From positions 1 to 64,000 of the forward strand of contig JAYKIL010000008.1 of NCBI GenBank assembly GCA_035284745.1: 64,000 bases of DNA. Reading direction: 5' to 3'. The position numbers and the translations under genes are program-made. The notes beneath the pieces are model-generated. The model was not told where the DNA came from. It ran no database searches and saw only the letters and a list, made by a program, of their open reading frames with translations. Positions 27,610 to 36,596 of this stretch are shown one piece after another. Source of the stretch: JAYKJB01 sp035284745 [NCBI: Candidatus Sericytochromatia bacterium] (GTDB lineage Bacteria > Cyanobacteriota > Sericytochromatia > S15B-MN24). Each line of letters starts with the position of its first letter. Position 1 is the stretch's first letter.

Positions 27610-29294
27610 AGAATCTTGTGCCCCTGACCCTCGGCGTGGCGATCTTCGCCTCATTGTCTCCGGCCTATGCCCAGTCAACGCTGGAGCGTGAGACCAAGGT
27701 GGCGAGTCGCATTGTGGGGGTGACTGTTTATCCTTCCCGGGCACAGGTGCGTCGGGTGGCTGAATTGTCGCTGCCGTCGGGGGCACATCGTTTGGTTTTC
27801 TCCCGCCTTCCCAAAGAGTTGCGGGCCGATTCTGTTCGTGTGAGCGCTTCAGGAGTTCCTGGTGCGGTGCTGCACGGTTTTGACATGCGTTCGGTGTTCC
27901 TGGGGCACCCCCCTGTCAAGGAAGCAGAATCGCTTGAAAAACGCGAAATCGCCCTCAATGATGAAAAAAGGGCGCTGCACGATCAGCGTGCGGTGCATCA
28001 ACGTCATTTGAGCACCATGGAGGAAACCGCAAAAAAGACTCCCGAGGGATTGGCTGGACAGCTGGCAAAAGGCAGGGCGCAACTCTCTACCTGGCGAGAA
28101 CTTCTGGTGTTTATGGAGCAGCGCCAAGCGTCCAAGGCTCGCGCAATCCAAGACATTGACCGTAAGTTGCGAGACATCGACCGTGATCTGAAGCGGGTGC
28201 GTGCCGAGCTCGCCAAATTGAGGGGCTTTCGCCGACAAGAATTTCAACAGGTTGAAGTTCTCCTGGATACGCCAAGGCCGGGGAAAGTCGCGATCGTCGT
28301 CGAGTACGCGCTACAGGACGCTGGATGGGGGCCTGCGCACGATGCCCGATTGGATCCGATCACTCATTCGATGGAGTGGCGTTCATATGGCATCGTGAGG
28401 CAGGCTACGGGAGAGCATTGGGACCAAGTTGAATTGGCTCTGAGTACGGCGAACCCAGGCTTGGGTATGACCCCTCCCTCACTGCCAGAATGGACCATTC
28501 GACCTTACGAGGTGAGTCATTACCCCACTTTTTCAGGAGCAGCGCCTGCCCCGGGTGCCCGTCGTCATTCTCGGGCATTGAAGCGAGCGCCCGAGTCTTC
28601 TCCTGAGATGCTTGATGAGCAAAACGCATCGGGTGCTCCCATACAGGAGTCTCGCGCAGTGGCATTGGAGCAAGGGACGTCGATGTTGTTGAGTGTCCCA
28701 CGGCGGGTTTCAATTCCGAGTGATGGAGAGCCCCATCAGATTCCTATTGGCCCTACCTCACTGGCCGCAGAGATTGAGTATCGGGCCGTCCCAAAATACT
28801 CCTCTCAGGTTTATTTGGAAATGAGCGCCGTTCATACGGGGCCGTGGCCTCTATTGCCTGGGCCGGTCAAATCGTTTGTTGGGAAAGATTTTGTTGGCAC
28901 GGTGTCGCTGGATTCGGAAGTTCCCATTTCGAAACGATTCACGCTGCCCATGGGCATCGATCGCGCGTTCACACTTAAACGCGTCAGACTTGCGAAGCAG
29001 ACGGGCATTTCTGGCCTGTTGCAGAAAAAAAAATACTCTGAATATCGATATGAATTGACGGTTCAGAATCACAAAACGGCCCATCAAACGTTGAGAGTGA
29101 TTGAGCCAATTCCCCAGATTGGGTCGGCAGACATCACGATGACCGTCGACACGGGAGCCACCAAGCCAATCCAAGAAGCCCCTCCTCATCAATTGATATG
29201 GAAATTGGGCTTGGCACCGGGCGAGAAAAAAATAATCGTCTGGGGCTATCGGGTTGAGTGGCCCCTCGACATGAATGTATCGGGCCTAGAATAG
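27606..29294 (+). CDS. DUF4139 / MuiA-like exported protein
   Basis: A signal peptide (residues 1-22, ending AYA) precedes an N-terminal domain of the DUF4140 type ([24 protein letters not shown]), a central coiled coil (~95-205, rich in Lys/Arg/Glu/Gln) and a C-terminal DUF4139 domain ([11 protein letters not shown] ... WGYRVEWP). The family is called 'mucoidy inhibitor A' but the biochemical role is unknown; related proteins are envelope associated. 562 aa is normal. Coupled to ald by GTGA overlap. Confidence 0.85.
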   Translation: MKNLVPLTLGVAIFASLSPAYAQSTLERETKVASRIVGVTVYPSRAQVRRVAELSLPSGAHRLVFSRLPKELRADSVRVSASGVPGAVLHGFDMRSVFLGHPPVKEAESLEKREIALNDEKRALHDQRAVHQRHLSTMEETAKKTPEGLAGQLAKGRAQLSTWRELLVFMEQRQASKARAIQDIDRKLRDIDRDLKRVRAELAKLRGFRRQEFQQVEVLLDTPRPGKVAIVVEYALQDAGWGPAHDARLDPITHSMEWRSYGIVRQATGEHWDQVELALSTANPGLGMTPPSLPEWTIRPYEVSHYPTFSGAAPAPGARRHSRALKRAPESSPEMLDEQNASGAPIQESRAVALEQGTSMLLSVPRRVSIPSDGEPHQIPIGPTSLAAEIEYRAVPKYSSQVYLEMSAVHTGPWPLLPGPVKSFVGKDFVGTVSLDSEVPISKRFTLPMGIDRAFTLKRVRLAKQTGISGLLQKKKYSEYRYELTVQNHKTAHQTLRVIEPIPQIGSADITMTVDTGATKPIQEAPPHQLIWKLGLAPGEKKIIVWGYRVEWPLDMNVSGLE

Positions 29295-29360
29295 GCAGAG
29301 GGGCTGACAGCCTGTTTGTTGAACGTGGGGTGAAGGCCGACCGACCTCGTTTCAAGAACG

Positions 29361-29969
29361 TCACCCAGGCTTAAATGCTCTTGGAGGGGAGGGATCCGAG
29401 TCGTTGGAGGGGCCGCTGAGGCGGTCCGGTACGCCTTCTATCGAAAGCACGACGCCAGAGCGTTCCGCGTAGGTCAGTTGGATCGGACGTTCCGGATCGA
29501 CCCCCAGCCAACGAGGGTAGGACACTTCGAAGCGACGGCCATCCACTCGCAAAAAATAGCGCCTCGTTCCCGTGGTGCTCGGCTTGAGGGCAAGAACCGA
29601 TCGAGCCGGTTCCACAAGTTTTTCCTCCACCGCGCCGTGCAGCGTCAGGGCTGTCCGTCCCAGAAGATCCTCGGCAATACGTTCCCGCAAACGCCAATCT
29701 CCTCGGCGCCAGGCTAACCCATTGCTTCTTTGACCCCCATAAAACAGAACTCCTGACGTCAGGGCCATCAGAATCAACCCTGCTATCAGAGCAGCCACCA
29801 TATCAGTGCCCCGCCCTGAGGGCGACCCGAACGTCGAAACGATAAAACCGAGCGGCAGGATAGCAATGCCGCACGTCAGCGAGAATTGAAACAGGGCACC
29901 ATCGAGATTTTTCTTCAGGACGTCGAGGTAATCACGCTCGGCGTGAGTTAACGGGCGAGCAAGTGACAC
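29361..29969 (-). CDS. Two-helix membrane protein at the end of the riboflavin operon, 202 aa
   Basis: Residues ~27-47 and ~56-77 form two membrane helices; the remaining ~120 residues form a soluble domain with beta character (RYFLRVDGRRFEVSYPRWLG ... IQLTYAERSGVVLSIEGV) . No family recognised. It starts with GTG two bases after the DUF896 stop, making it the last gene of a six-gene unit that begins with ribD. Confidence 0.7.
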   Translation of the reverse strand: MSLARPLTHAERDYLDVLKKNLDGALFQFSLTCGIAILPLGFIVSTFGSPSGRGTDMVAALIAGLILMALTSGVLFYGGQRSNGLAWRRGDWRLRERIAEDLLGRTALTLHGAVEEKLVEPARSVLALKPSTTGTRRYFLRVDGRRFEVSYPRWLGVDPERPIQLTYAERSGVVLSIEGVPDRLSGPSNDSDPSPPRAFKPG

Positions 29970-29971
29970 AA

Positions 29972-30220
29972 CTATTGTGTCTCGCGCGGATCATCACTGA
30001 CGAACCCCTCCAAACGACCCGTTTGTGGATTGATGACTTGACCCATTTCGTCCACATACCGAATACTCTCGAGTTGTGGGCGAAGGCTTTCTTTCACCGC
30101 ATCGACATACTCGCGTCGTAACGCTTGTTGCTCTTGTTTCTCAAGAGCGTCGAGCCCCTCCGGCGTTCGTGACTTGCGCGCAAGCTCATTAATTCTTGCT
30201 AGCTTCTCGGGTGATATCAC
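29972..30220 (-). CDS. DUF896 family protein
   Basis: An 82-aa cytoplasmic protein with the helical DUF896 (YnzC-like) core: [18 protein letters not shown] followed by EQQALRREYVDAVKESLRPQLESI. The family forms small three-helix bundles of unknown function, often induced by SOS in Firmicutes. The GTG at 30220 has AGGAGGAG just upstream and overlaps the DUF1284 stop by 4 nt; a longer reading from 30310 lies inside the upstream gene and is unlikely. Confidence 0.85.
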   Translation of the reverse strand: MISPEKLARINELARKSRTPEGLDALEKQEQQALRREYVDAVKESLRPQLESIRYVDEMGQVINPQTGRLEGFVSDDPRETQ

Positions 30221-30681
30221 CGGGGCTCCTCCTGATACGCTCTTTCGCGGTGTAGCGGACTTCCTATGCCGTGCGGGCCTTTCTCGAGGCAACGGGGAAG
30301 CCACTCGCACCCAGGGCAGACATCCTTCATCAGTTCCTCACGGCGAGCAAGCACGTCCCTTTGGGCTGCTTCCAAGTCTAGGACATCCCCTGCCGCCCAC
30401 CCCATGGCATCGAGCAGGGCACGATCGCGACGTGTGACCGAATCTTGATACTCGCACCTTTGCTGATCAGCCTGCAGCGAGGGGCAGGCTTGGCAAATGG
30501 CGTCGGCCATTGGCGAGATTTCTACGTGGGTTACTCGATTGGCGCGCACTTCGCGCATGTGTTGAGTGAAATTGTCGGTGAAGTTCGTGGAATACCCTGC
30601 TCCTTGATAGTGAAGGCTACATAGAAAATGGTGTCCTCGCAGGGTCATCATCTGCTGCGATGACGCGTTATTGCGGCTCAC
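30217..30681 (-). CDS. DUF1284 protein, putative iron-sulfur protein
   Basis: Opens with the DUF1284 signature [18 protein letters not shown] and has cysteine groups CQACPSLQ ... C near residues 63-75 and [10 protein letters not shown] at the end, which suit metal or Fe-S binding. The function of DUF1284 proteins is not known. 154 aa is typical. The ATG overlaps the ribBA stop (ATGA), and the end overlaps the DUF896 start, so it is made from the riboflavin transcript. Confidence 0.82.
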   Translation of the reverse strand: MSRNNASSQQMMTLRGHHFLCSLHYQGAGYSTNFTDNFTQHMREVRANRVTHVEISPMADAICQACPSLQADQQRCEYQDSVTRRDRALLDAMGWAAGDVLDLEAAQRDVLARREELMKDVCPGCEWLPRCLEKGPHGIGSPLHRERAYQEEPR

Positions 30682-31883
30682 AGCAGGTGCCCCAGTTTGC
30701 TGGCTTTCGTGCCCAAGTAATGTTGATTGTGACGATTGGCTGCCACTTTCAGCGGAATTCGCTCGGTCACTTTCAAGCCATAGCCTTCTAAACCGACGAC
30801 TTTGCGCGGGTTGTTTGTCAGCAAATGGATACTGGTGAGTCCCAGATCAACCAAGATTTGGGCCCCCACGCCGTAGTTTCGGAGGTCGGGTGGAAAGCCC
30901 AGTTTTTGATTGGCTTCCACCGTATCTAAACCTTGATCCTGAAGGGCATAGGCCCGAAGTTTGTTCATCAGGCCTATTCCTCGCCCTTCCTGTTTTAGGT
31001 ACACAAAAACACCGCGACCGGCTTCTTGTATGGCTTCTAGGGCTGCGTCGCGCTGTTCTCCGCAGTCACAGCGACGACTCCCCAGCGCATCTCCCGTCAA
31101 GCACTCAGAGTGCATCCTCACCAAAGTGTTCGGGAGTGATGGATCACCCAGAACCAATGCTACGTGCTCGCTTTGATCCAGTGTGTTGACATACCCAAAG
31201 ATTTTAAAGTCCCCCCATTGACTCGGCAGCGTTGCCATGGCCTTGCGAATGACAAAGCGTTCTTGCTTCAGGCGATACTCTATCAGTTGTGCAATCGATG
31301 TCAGCAAAAGCCCCCGCTCAGCTGCAATCTCACGGAGTTGGGGCAGGCGAGCCATCGTTCCGTCAGCGTTGAGTACCTCGCAAATGACCCCCGCTGGAGC
31401 CAAACCGGCCAACCTCGCCAAGTCGACGGCCGCTTCCGTATGGCCCGCACGCTCCAGAACACCGCCGGGACGACTCACCAAGGGGAATATGTGGCCCGGG
31501 CGCCGCAAGCTGTCGGGGCGTGAACTGGGGTCTAGAACCGCCTGAACGGTTCGAGCCCGGTCTCCCGCACTGATCCCCGTTGTCGTGCCCTCAGCCGCAT
31601 CGACTGAAACGGTAAACGCGGTTCTGTGAGGATCGGTGTTACTGGAACTCATCGGCTCTAAGGCCAATCGCTGGGAAGTCTCTGGCGTGATAGCCACGCA
31701 AACCAGCCCCCTGCCGTGGGTCACCATAAAATTGATGGTGTCCGCGGTGGTCACTGAGGCAGCCGCGATGAGGTCGCCTTCATTCTCGCGATCTTCATCG
31801 TCCACTACCAGAACCAATTGCCCTTGCCTCAGTGCTTCAAGGACCTCATCAATCGGGGCAAATTGCAATGTCTCGGTCGTCAT
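30678..31883 (-). CDS. ribBA: Bifunctional 3,4-dihydroxy-2-butanone-4-phosphate synthase / GTP cyclohydrolase II
   Basis: Supplies both precursors of riboflavin. The N-terminal RibB half shows [12 protein letters not shown] and [13 protein letters not shown]; the RibA half (from ~200) shows the zinc ligands in [18 protein letters not shown] and the GTP-binding EGRGIGL motif. 401 aa is standard. Its start overlaps the ribE stop by one base. Both halves appear catalytically intact. Confidence 0.97.
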   Translation of the reverse strand: MTTETLQFAPIDEVLEALRQGQLVLVVDDEDRENEGDLIAAASVTTADTINFMVTHGRGLVCVAITPETSQRLALEPMSSSNTDPHRTAFTVSVDAAEGTTTGISAGDRARTVQAVLDPSSRPDSLRRPGHIFPLVSRPGGVLERAGHTEAAVDLARLAGLAPAGVICEVLNADGTMARLPQLREIAAERGLLLTSIAQLIEYRLKQERFVIRKAMATLPSQWGDFKIFGYVNTLDQSEHVALVLGDPSLPNTLVRMHSECLTGDALGSRRCDCGEQRDAALEAIQEAGRGVFVYLKQEGRGIGLMNKLRAYALQDQGLDTVEANQKLGFPPDLRNYGVGAQILVDLGLTSIHLLTNNPRKVVGLEGYGLKVTERIPLKVAANRHNQHYLGTKASKLGHLL

Positions 31884-32518
31884 TATCCATACCCTTGCTG
31901 GGCCAGTTCTGCCCAGTTCAGCTTGCTGGGAGCCTCACGTGCCAGGCCCATCAATCGCTCAACATATTTGCCCAGAATATCAACTTCCACATTGACGGCA
32001 TCACCGGGCCTGCGTTCCCTGAGGGTCGTATGTGTCCAAGTATGGGGAACGACCGTCAAATCAACGCAACCGTTTTGGAAATCCACGATTGTTAGACTGA
32101 TACCGTCAATTGCAATGGACCCTTTTTTTAAAAGGTAACGGTGAAGTTCCGCCGGGACTGAGATTGTCACGCCCACACCGTTTGCACCGTGTTCTCGCAC
32201 CTGTTTAACGTGCCCAATGCCATCCACATGGCCACTCACTAAGTGTCCGCCCAAACGCGTGTTAAGGGTCAATGCTTGCTCTAAGTTGACCGGGTCACCA
32301 ATTCGCCAATGTCCCACGGTCGTGACGCCACGCGTCGTGTCGGAGTAATCGACGTAAAACGTTTCCCCGCTTCTGCGTGTGAGTGTCAAACAGATGCCAT
32401 TTGTTGCGATGGAGTCCCCCAAGCGAGCTTGGCCCGCGATGCCTGGCGCACGAATCGCAAGAAAGCCAGGCGTATGCTGAGTCACGTTTCCGACTTCTTC
32501 GATGATTCCAGTGAACAT
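31883..32518 (-). CDS. ribE: Riboflavin synthase, alpha subunit
   Basis: Dismutates two lumazine molecules to riboflavin and the pyrimidine substrate. The two-fold internal repeat of the trimeric enzyme is visible: [12 protein letters not shown] at the start and [10 protein letters not shown] near residue 99; the substrate-binding CLT motif (GICLTL) is at ~42-47. 211 aa is normal. Lies 3 bp after ribD. Confidence 0.96.
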   Translation of the reverse strand: MFTGIIEEVGNVTQHTPGFLAIRAPGIAGQARLGDSIATNGICLTLTRRSGETFYVDYSDTTRGVTTVGHWRIGDPVNLEQALTLNTRLGGHLVSGHVDGIGHVKQVREHGANGVGVTISVPAELHRYLLKKGSIAIDGISLTIVDFQNGCVDLTVVPHTWTHTTLRERRPGDAVNVEVDILGKYVERLMGLAREAPSKLNWAELAQQGYG

Positions 32519-32521
32519 AAT

Positions 32522-33682
32522 TTACTCTGGCTGTGTATAAGCCTCGAGCAGGATGTCACCGCCCATTGAGGTCGCCGTCATACGGTAGAGGTGAACGGCT
32601 TCCTCCAAGAGAGTGACTCCACTGCCTTCCACCATCGTGGGGGCCCCCACACCGCCGATCAACTTCGGTGCAACAAAAACATAGAGTTTATCGACAATTC
32701 CAGCGTCAAGGGCCGCTGCATTGAGTGTTCCACCGCCCTCCAAGAGAATACTGGTAATCTCTCGTCTACCAAGCAGACCCATCAAACGGGCGAGGTCCAC
32801 GTGCGTGTCGGAACTGAAACCCGCGTCCGGGCAGACCAGAATTTCAGCCCCGACCGCACGCAGAGCCCTCAGACGGTCTTCCGGGGCTTTGGAACCCACG
32901 CAGATTAAGGTGTTGGCCCGAGAGGGCAACCCACCCGCGGGCTTGGAGAAAATGTTCGCATTAACCGGAGTCCGGGCGAGTGAGTCGATGATGACTTTGA
33001 GTGGTTGCCGCCCTCCCGGGAGGCGGCACGTCAGGTGGGGATTATCTTGCACGACCGTGTTGACCCCGACCATGATGGCGTCGTACGTCGCGCGCAGGGT
33101 CTGTACGTGCCCCCGTGAATATTCGCTCGTGATCCACTGGCTTTCGCCGGATGCTGTGGCAATCTTTCCATCCATGCTCATGCCCGTTTTAATGGCTACG
33201 AATGGCCGTTTGGTTCTTATGTATTTAAAGAAACGTTCATTCGTCAACAGGGCCTCGCGTGCGAGGCAACCCTGCTCAACCACAACCCCTGCATCCCGCA
33301 GGGCTTGTATTCCCCGTCCTGCCACCAAAGGGTTGGGATCCTCAATCGCAACCACCACCCTGGCTACGCCGCACGCCAGAACCTTCTCGACACAGGGTGG
33401 CGTTCGGCCATGATGTGCACAAGGCTCCAGCGTGACATAGAGCGTCGCACCCCGCGCTTGCTCCCCGGCCGCATCCAGTGCAAATACTTCCGCGTGAGGC
33501 TTGCCCGCTTGCGGGTGAAACCCTTCGCCGACAATCTGGCCGTCCTTCACAACCACCGCCCCCACCATTGGGTTGGGGCTGGTCCATCCACGACCTTGCC
33601 AGGCCAGCTCGAGGGCCCGCGCCATGTAGCGGGCGTCGGCGGCACCAGGGTCAGAATCGATTGAAAGAAGGTGCGAGGACAT
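32522..33682 (-). CDS. ribD: Bifunctional riboflavin deaminase/reductase
   Basis: First gene of the riboflavin unit. The zinc-dependent deaminase domain has HAE (63-65) and PCAHHGRTPPC (87-97); the C-terminal reductase domain starts near residue 160 (RPFVAIKTGMSMDGKIA) and includes LLEGGGTLNAA. 386 aa is standard. The operon lacks ribH (lumazine synthase), which must be elsewhere. No FMN riboswitch consensus is seen in the 72-bp gap upstream. Confidence 0.97.
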   Translation of the reverse strand: MSSHLLSIDSDPGAADARYMARALELAWQGRGWTSPNPMVGAVVVKDGQIVGEGFHPQAGKPHAEVFALDAAGEQARGATLYVTLEPCAHHGRTPPCVEKVLACGVARVVVAIEDPNPLVAGRGIQALRDAGVVVEQGCLAREALLTNERFFKYIRTKRPFVAIKTGMSMDGKIATASGESQWITSEYSRGHVQTLRATYDAIMVGVNTVVQDNPHLTCRLPGGRQPLKVIIDSLARTPVNANIFSKPAGGLPSRANTLICVGSKAPEDRLRALRAVGAEILVCPDAGFSSDTHVDLARLMGLLGRREITSILLEGGGTLNAAALDAGIVDKLYVFVAPKLIGGVGAPTMVEGSGVTLLEEAVHLYRMTATSMGGDILLEAYTQPE

Positions 33683-33711
33683 ACTGCTAGTATATCGCGC
33701 ACGTCATCATA

Positions 33712-33737
33712 CCGGAAAGGGGGAAACCCCTATCCGG
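33712..33737. other. Hairpin with GAAA tetraloop between ribD and the upstream gene
   Basis: CCGGA-A-AGGGG / CCCCT-A-TCCGG closes on GAAA (plus strand). It occupies the short gap between the end of the 177-residue gene and ribD. No T-run follows on either strand, so it may be an RNA stability or processing element rather than a terminator. Confidence 0.4.
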
Positions 33738-33754
33738 CATGAGAGGGGGTATGC

Positions 33755-34288
33755 CTAAGAACCCGAGATCGGGTGAATGTTTCCCGTATCAGCTTCAATT
33801 TCAACCCGCGTAATCAGGTCTGACTTTCGTGCGGGCAGCCAGCCCCACGTCCTCAGCGCTGGAGTGTCGGCGACAAACTGATTGAGCAGTCCCCCGGCCT
33901 CAAACCCCAAGTCAATCTCCTGTTTTAGCAGCAGAACGCCATTCTGGGTCATCGCTGTGATGGTTTCAATCAAATGGGTGCGTTCAGCCTCGGCCTGCAC
34001 AACTCCGAGTATGTCGTGGGTGTCTTCCAGCGCGCACAGAAGAATCGCATGAACGATGTCTGCCGGGCCTGGTGGCGCCTCTGGGCCAGCGATGCGATGA
34101 ATCGAACGTTTGGTATTCTCAAGGACCTGCTCCAGAATACGCTGCTGTGAGGCCAGCCAGTCGCTTTTCTCCAAGGTTTTTGTGTTGTGTTCGATGAAAA
34201 CTTGTAAATGGTCAAGGCCGCGAACCAGCACTTCGGCCATTGAATGGCTGTCTGTCTGCGTTTTCGATGCGGGATGTCGGGGTGCCAT
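33755..34288 (-). CDS. Helical protein of unknown function, 177 aa
   Basis: No family recognised. Sequence is almost all alpha-helical and soluble, with a core (LDHLQVFIEHNTKTLEKSD, IVHAILLCALEDTHDIL) that looks like a helical bundle. The ATG at 34288 has AGGAGG 9 nt upstream; the frame is open further but without a site. It precedes ribD on the same strand, separated by 72 bp and a hairpin. Confidence 0.68.
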   Translation of the reverse strand: MAPRHPASKTQTDSHSMAEVLVRGLDHLQVFIEHNTKTLEKSDWLASQQRILEQVLENTKRSIHRIAGPEAPPGPADIVHAILLCALEDTHDILGVVQAEAERTHLIETITAMTQNGVLLLKQEIDLGFEAGGLLNQFVADTPALRTWGWLPARKSDLITRVEIEADTGNIHPISGS

Positions 34289-34412
34289 CTGTGGAAACCT
34301 CCTATTTACTACCTCGGAAACGGAAGCCGCTCCGAGTGTTTTGCTGCAGAGCAGTGCGGGGGAATCCAATAATTGTAACATAACTTAATTAAGTTTGTTT
34401 AAGGTAGAGGCG

Positions 34413-35567
34413 TCAGCCCGTCGTAGAAGACGGCGGGCGGGGAGGTCGCGCCGCGTAGTATTGGTGAAGGTCACAGCGAAGTTGACCATTGAACAGCTTG
34501 CGGCGCTTGTCGGCTACTTTTCCATAAAGGCGCTCGAACCCGTCGTAGCCACATAGGACGTAGACACCCCATTGCGGAAAGCCACGCAGCTTCTGTCCCA
34601 TCGCGCGATACAGAGCTTCCACCTCGTGGGCGTCTCCGATGCGTGCGGCATAGGGGGGATTGGTCAAAACAATGCCGCGTTCTTCGGTGAGTGTCAGGCC
34701 ACCAAAGGGATTCACTTCAAAATTTACGGCGTCAGCAACACCGGCCCGCCGCGCGTGGCGTTGTGCCAGCGCGATCGCTGAAGGGTCTTGGTCGGAGCCT
34801 TGAATTACCAAATCTTTGTGCTTGAGAGCCACATCCCGCGCTTCCGCCCGCGCCGTCTGCCAAGCCGTCGCGGGGACAAAGTGAAAACTTTCAGCGTCAA
34901 AATGGCGATGGAATCCGGGAGCTCGTTTGAGAGCCTCGAGCGCGGCCTCAATCGGAATAGTCCCGCTTCCGCAAAATGGGTCAAGGAAAGGGCGGTCCAT
35001 TTTCCAACGTGTCAGGGATACCAGTCCAGCCGCCAGTGTTTCCTTGAGGGGGGCTGCCCCCACGAGGTCCCGATATCCCCTTTTGTGGAGCCCATCTCCG
35101 CTTGTATCGAGCGTGACAAGGGCGCGATCCTCCCGTAACGCGATCTGCACTCTGTGGCGAGCTCCTGTTTCAGGCAAAACGGCAAGACCGTATTGGGCTC
35201 CGAGGGCATCAACGATGGCTTTCTTTACGACGCCTTGAACCGCTGGAACTGAAGTGAGCCTACTTTTAATCGATTTTCCGTCAACAGGAATGGCCGCATC
35301 CCGGGTTATTAACTCAGACCACGGGAGGGCTTTTACCCCATCGTATAAGCTGTCGAAGTCAGGTGCTGGAAAGTCTCCTACGACTAACTGCACGCGATCA
35401 GCGACTCTAAGCCATAGATTGACCCGGGCAATGTCCAGTGGAGAACCCCGAAAGCGCACGCGGCCTTGCTCCACCATCTGATCGTCATAACCCAGTTGTT
35501 TCAGTTCGTAAGCGACTTGGGACTCGAGACCAAACGCAGCGGTGGCAATTAATTCGTAAGGTTTCAA
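34413..35567 (-). CDS. THUMP-domain rRNA guanine N2-methyltransferase, RlmL/YpsC-like
   Basis: N-terminal ferredoxin-like plus THUMP domain (YELIATAAFGLESQVAYELKQ; VQLVVGDFPAPDFDSLYDG) followed by a SAM-dependent methyltransferase domain with PFCGSGTIPIEAA near residue 200 and the catalytic NPPY motif (VLTNPPYAARIG) near 300. This is the RlmL (m2G2445) / YpsC family that methylates 23S rRNA. 384 aa, without the second RlmK domain of enteric RlmKL. The TTG at 35567 has AAGGAG 5 nt upstream and gives the usual family N terminus; a GTG at 35606 is less likely. Confidence 0.9.
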   Translation of the reverse strand: MKPYELIATAAFGLESQVAYELKQLGYDDQMVEQGRVRFRGSPLDIARVNLWLRVADRVQLVVGDFPAPDFDSLYDGVKALPWSELITRDAAIPVDGKSIKSRLTSVPAVQGVVKKAIVDALGAQYGLAVLPETGARHRVQIALREDRALVTLDTSGDGLHKRGYRDLVGAAPLKETLAAGLVSLTRWKMDRPFLDPFCGSGTIPIEAALEALKRAPGFHRHFDAESFHFVPATAWQTARAEARDVALKHKDLVIQGSDQDPSAIALAQRHARRAGVADAVNFEVNPFGGLTLTEERGIVLTNPPYAARIGDAHEVEALYRAMGQKLRGFPQWGVYVLCGYDGFERLYGKVADKRRKLFNGQLRCDLHQYYAARPPRPPSSTTG

Positions 35568-35652
35568 CGGGACTCCTTGCCAAGTGGTGGCTGTTGGAAC
35601 GGACACGGGTGTGTTGATGGTACCCGATGCGCCTCCGGCGTGCAGAGAATGC

Positions 35653-35681
35653 TTGTCTCTTTTGTGATCTTAATGTATTAT
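35653..35681 (+). promoter_or_regulatory. Sigma-70-type promoter for the amidase gene
   Basis: TTGTCT (35653-35658), a 17-bp spacer and TATTAT (35676-35681) form a good housekeeping promoter in the divergent gap, 55 nt upstream of the amidase ATG. Confidence 0.6.
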
Positions 35682-35736
35682 TGTATTGTTCTTAACCTTG
35701 GGCACAGGGGCCCAAATCTTTAGAAGGAACCTCGCG

Positions 35737-36519
35737 ATGTCCGTGCGCAGTGTGGCGCTTTCGCTGACGTGTGTTTCGCTGTGGGGCTTGCTGGGGTGTA
35801 TGCCTCAGGCATCCACGGGACTCGGTATGCTTCAATCTGCGCAGGGCGTGCGCGGCCTGTCGCAACGATGGCTGGAACCTTGTGATGAAGAGGTCGCTGC
35901 GAAGATCGATCCGCAGGCCGCGGTGAAGGGTCTGCGTCGGCTGGCCCGCCAGCAACGTCAAGGCCCTGATCGTCCGGAGATGCTGGTGATTGAATCTCCC
36001 AATCGCGATGAGCGATTGGGCGGGGCCAATGATGTGTCCGCGATTGTTTTGCATCACACGGCGAGCGCAGCCGATGCCCAGAGAATCGCTATGTTTTTTT
36101 CACGCCCCGCTTCTCAGGTCAGTTCTAATTATGTGGTGGGCAAGGACGGCACATTGGTCCGCTGTGTCCCGGATTCTCACGCGTCGTGGCACGCAGGCCG
36201 CTCCACATTCCTAGGCCGTGAGAATGTGAACCAATTCTCACTGGGAATTGAAATTTGCAACTTGGGTGATGATGTGGATCCCTATCCGGACGCTCAGTAT
36301 GCGTCGTTGGGGCGTTTACTGGCATACCTCATGACGACTCACGGCATTACGTGGCAAGGGGTCACTCGCCATCGTGACATTGCGATTCCCGCCGGGCGCA
36401 AAATTGACACCTCTAACAATTTCAGTCTTTTGGCCCTCCAAAGGGCCGTTGCGGCGGCTGGTGGGCCGGTCGCGGGCACCACGCGCGAGGCTTTATTTCC
36501 TGCTTTTTTACTGCATTAA
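35737..36519 (+). CDS. N-acetylmuramoyl-L-alanine amidase, lipoprotein
   Basis: An amidase_2 (PGRP-like, zinc-dependent) enzyme that removes stem peptides from peptidoglycan. The lipobox LLGC sits at the end of a 20-residue signal. Zinc ligands are expected at the His pair in IVLHHTAS, His in ASWHAGRS and the final His in VTRHRDIA; the substrate-binding SLGIEICN lies between. The ATG at 35737 has AAGGAA upstream. 260 aa. It is first in a run of exported proteins (amidase, protease, regulatory-like lipoprotein, propeller). Confidence 0.9.
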   Translation: MSVRSVALSLTCVSLWGLLGCMPQASTGLGMLQSAQGVRGLSQRWLEPCDEEVAAKIDPQAAVKGLRRLARQQRQGPDRPEMLVIESPNRDERLGGANDVSAIVLHHTASAADAQRIAMFFSRPASQVSSNYVVGKDGTLVRCVPDSHASWHAGRSTFLGRENVNQFSLGIEICNLGDDVDPYPDAQYASLGRLLAYLMTTHGITWQGVTRHRDIAIPAGRKIDTSNNFSLLALQRAVAAAGGPVAGTTREALFPAFLLH

Positions 36520-36596
36520 TTGATCCTTAACGTCAGTTTCACATTTTTTTACCGACAAGCCTACCATTGGTTTTAGCGGGAGGCGAGGTGCTCGCG

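Noticed and set aside
33683-33754. FMN riboswitch upstream of ribD
   Set aside because: The gap is only 72 bp and lacks the conserved RFN elements; only a simple hairpin is present.
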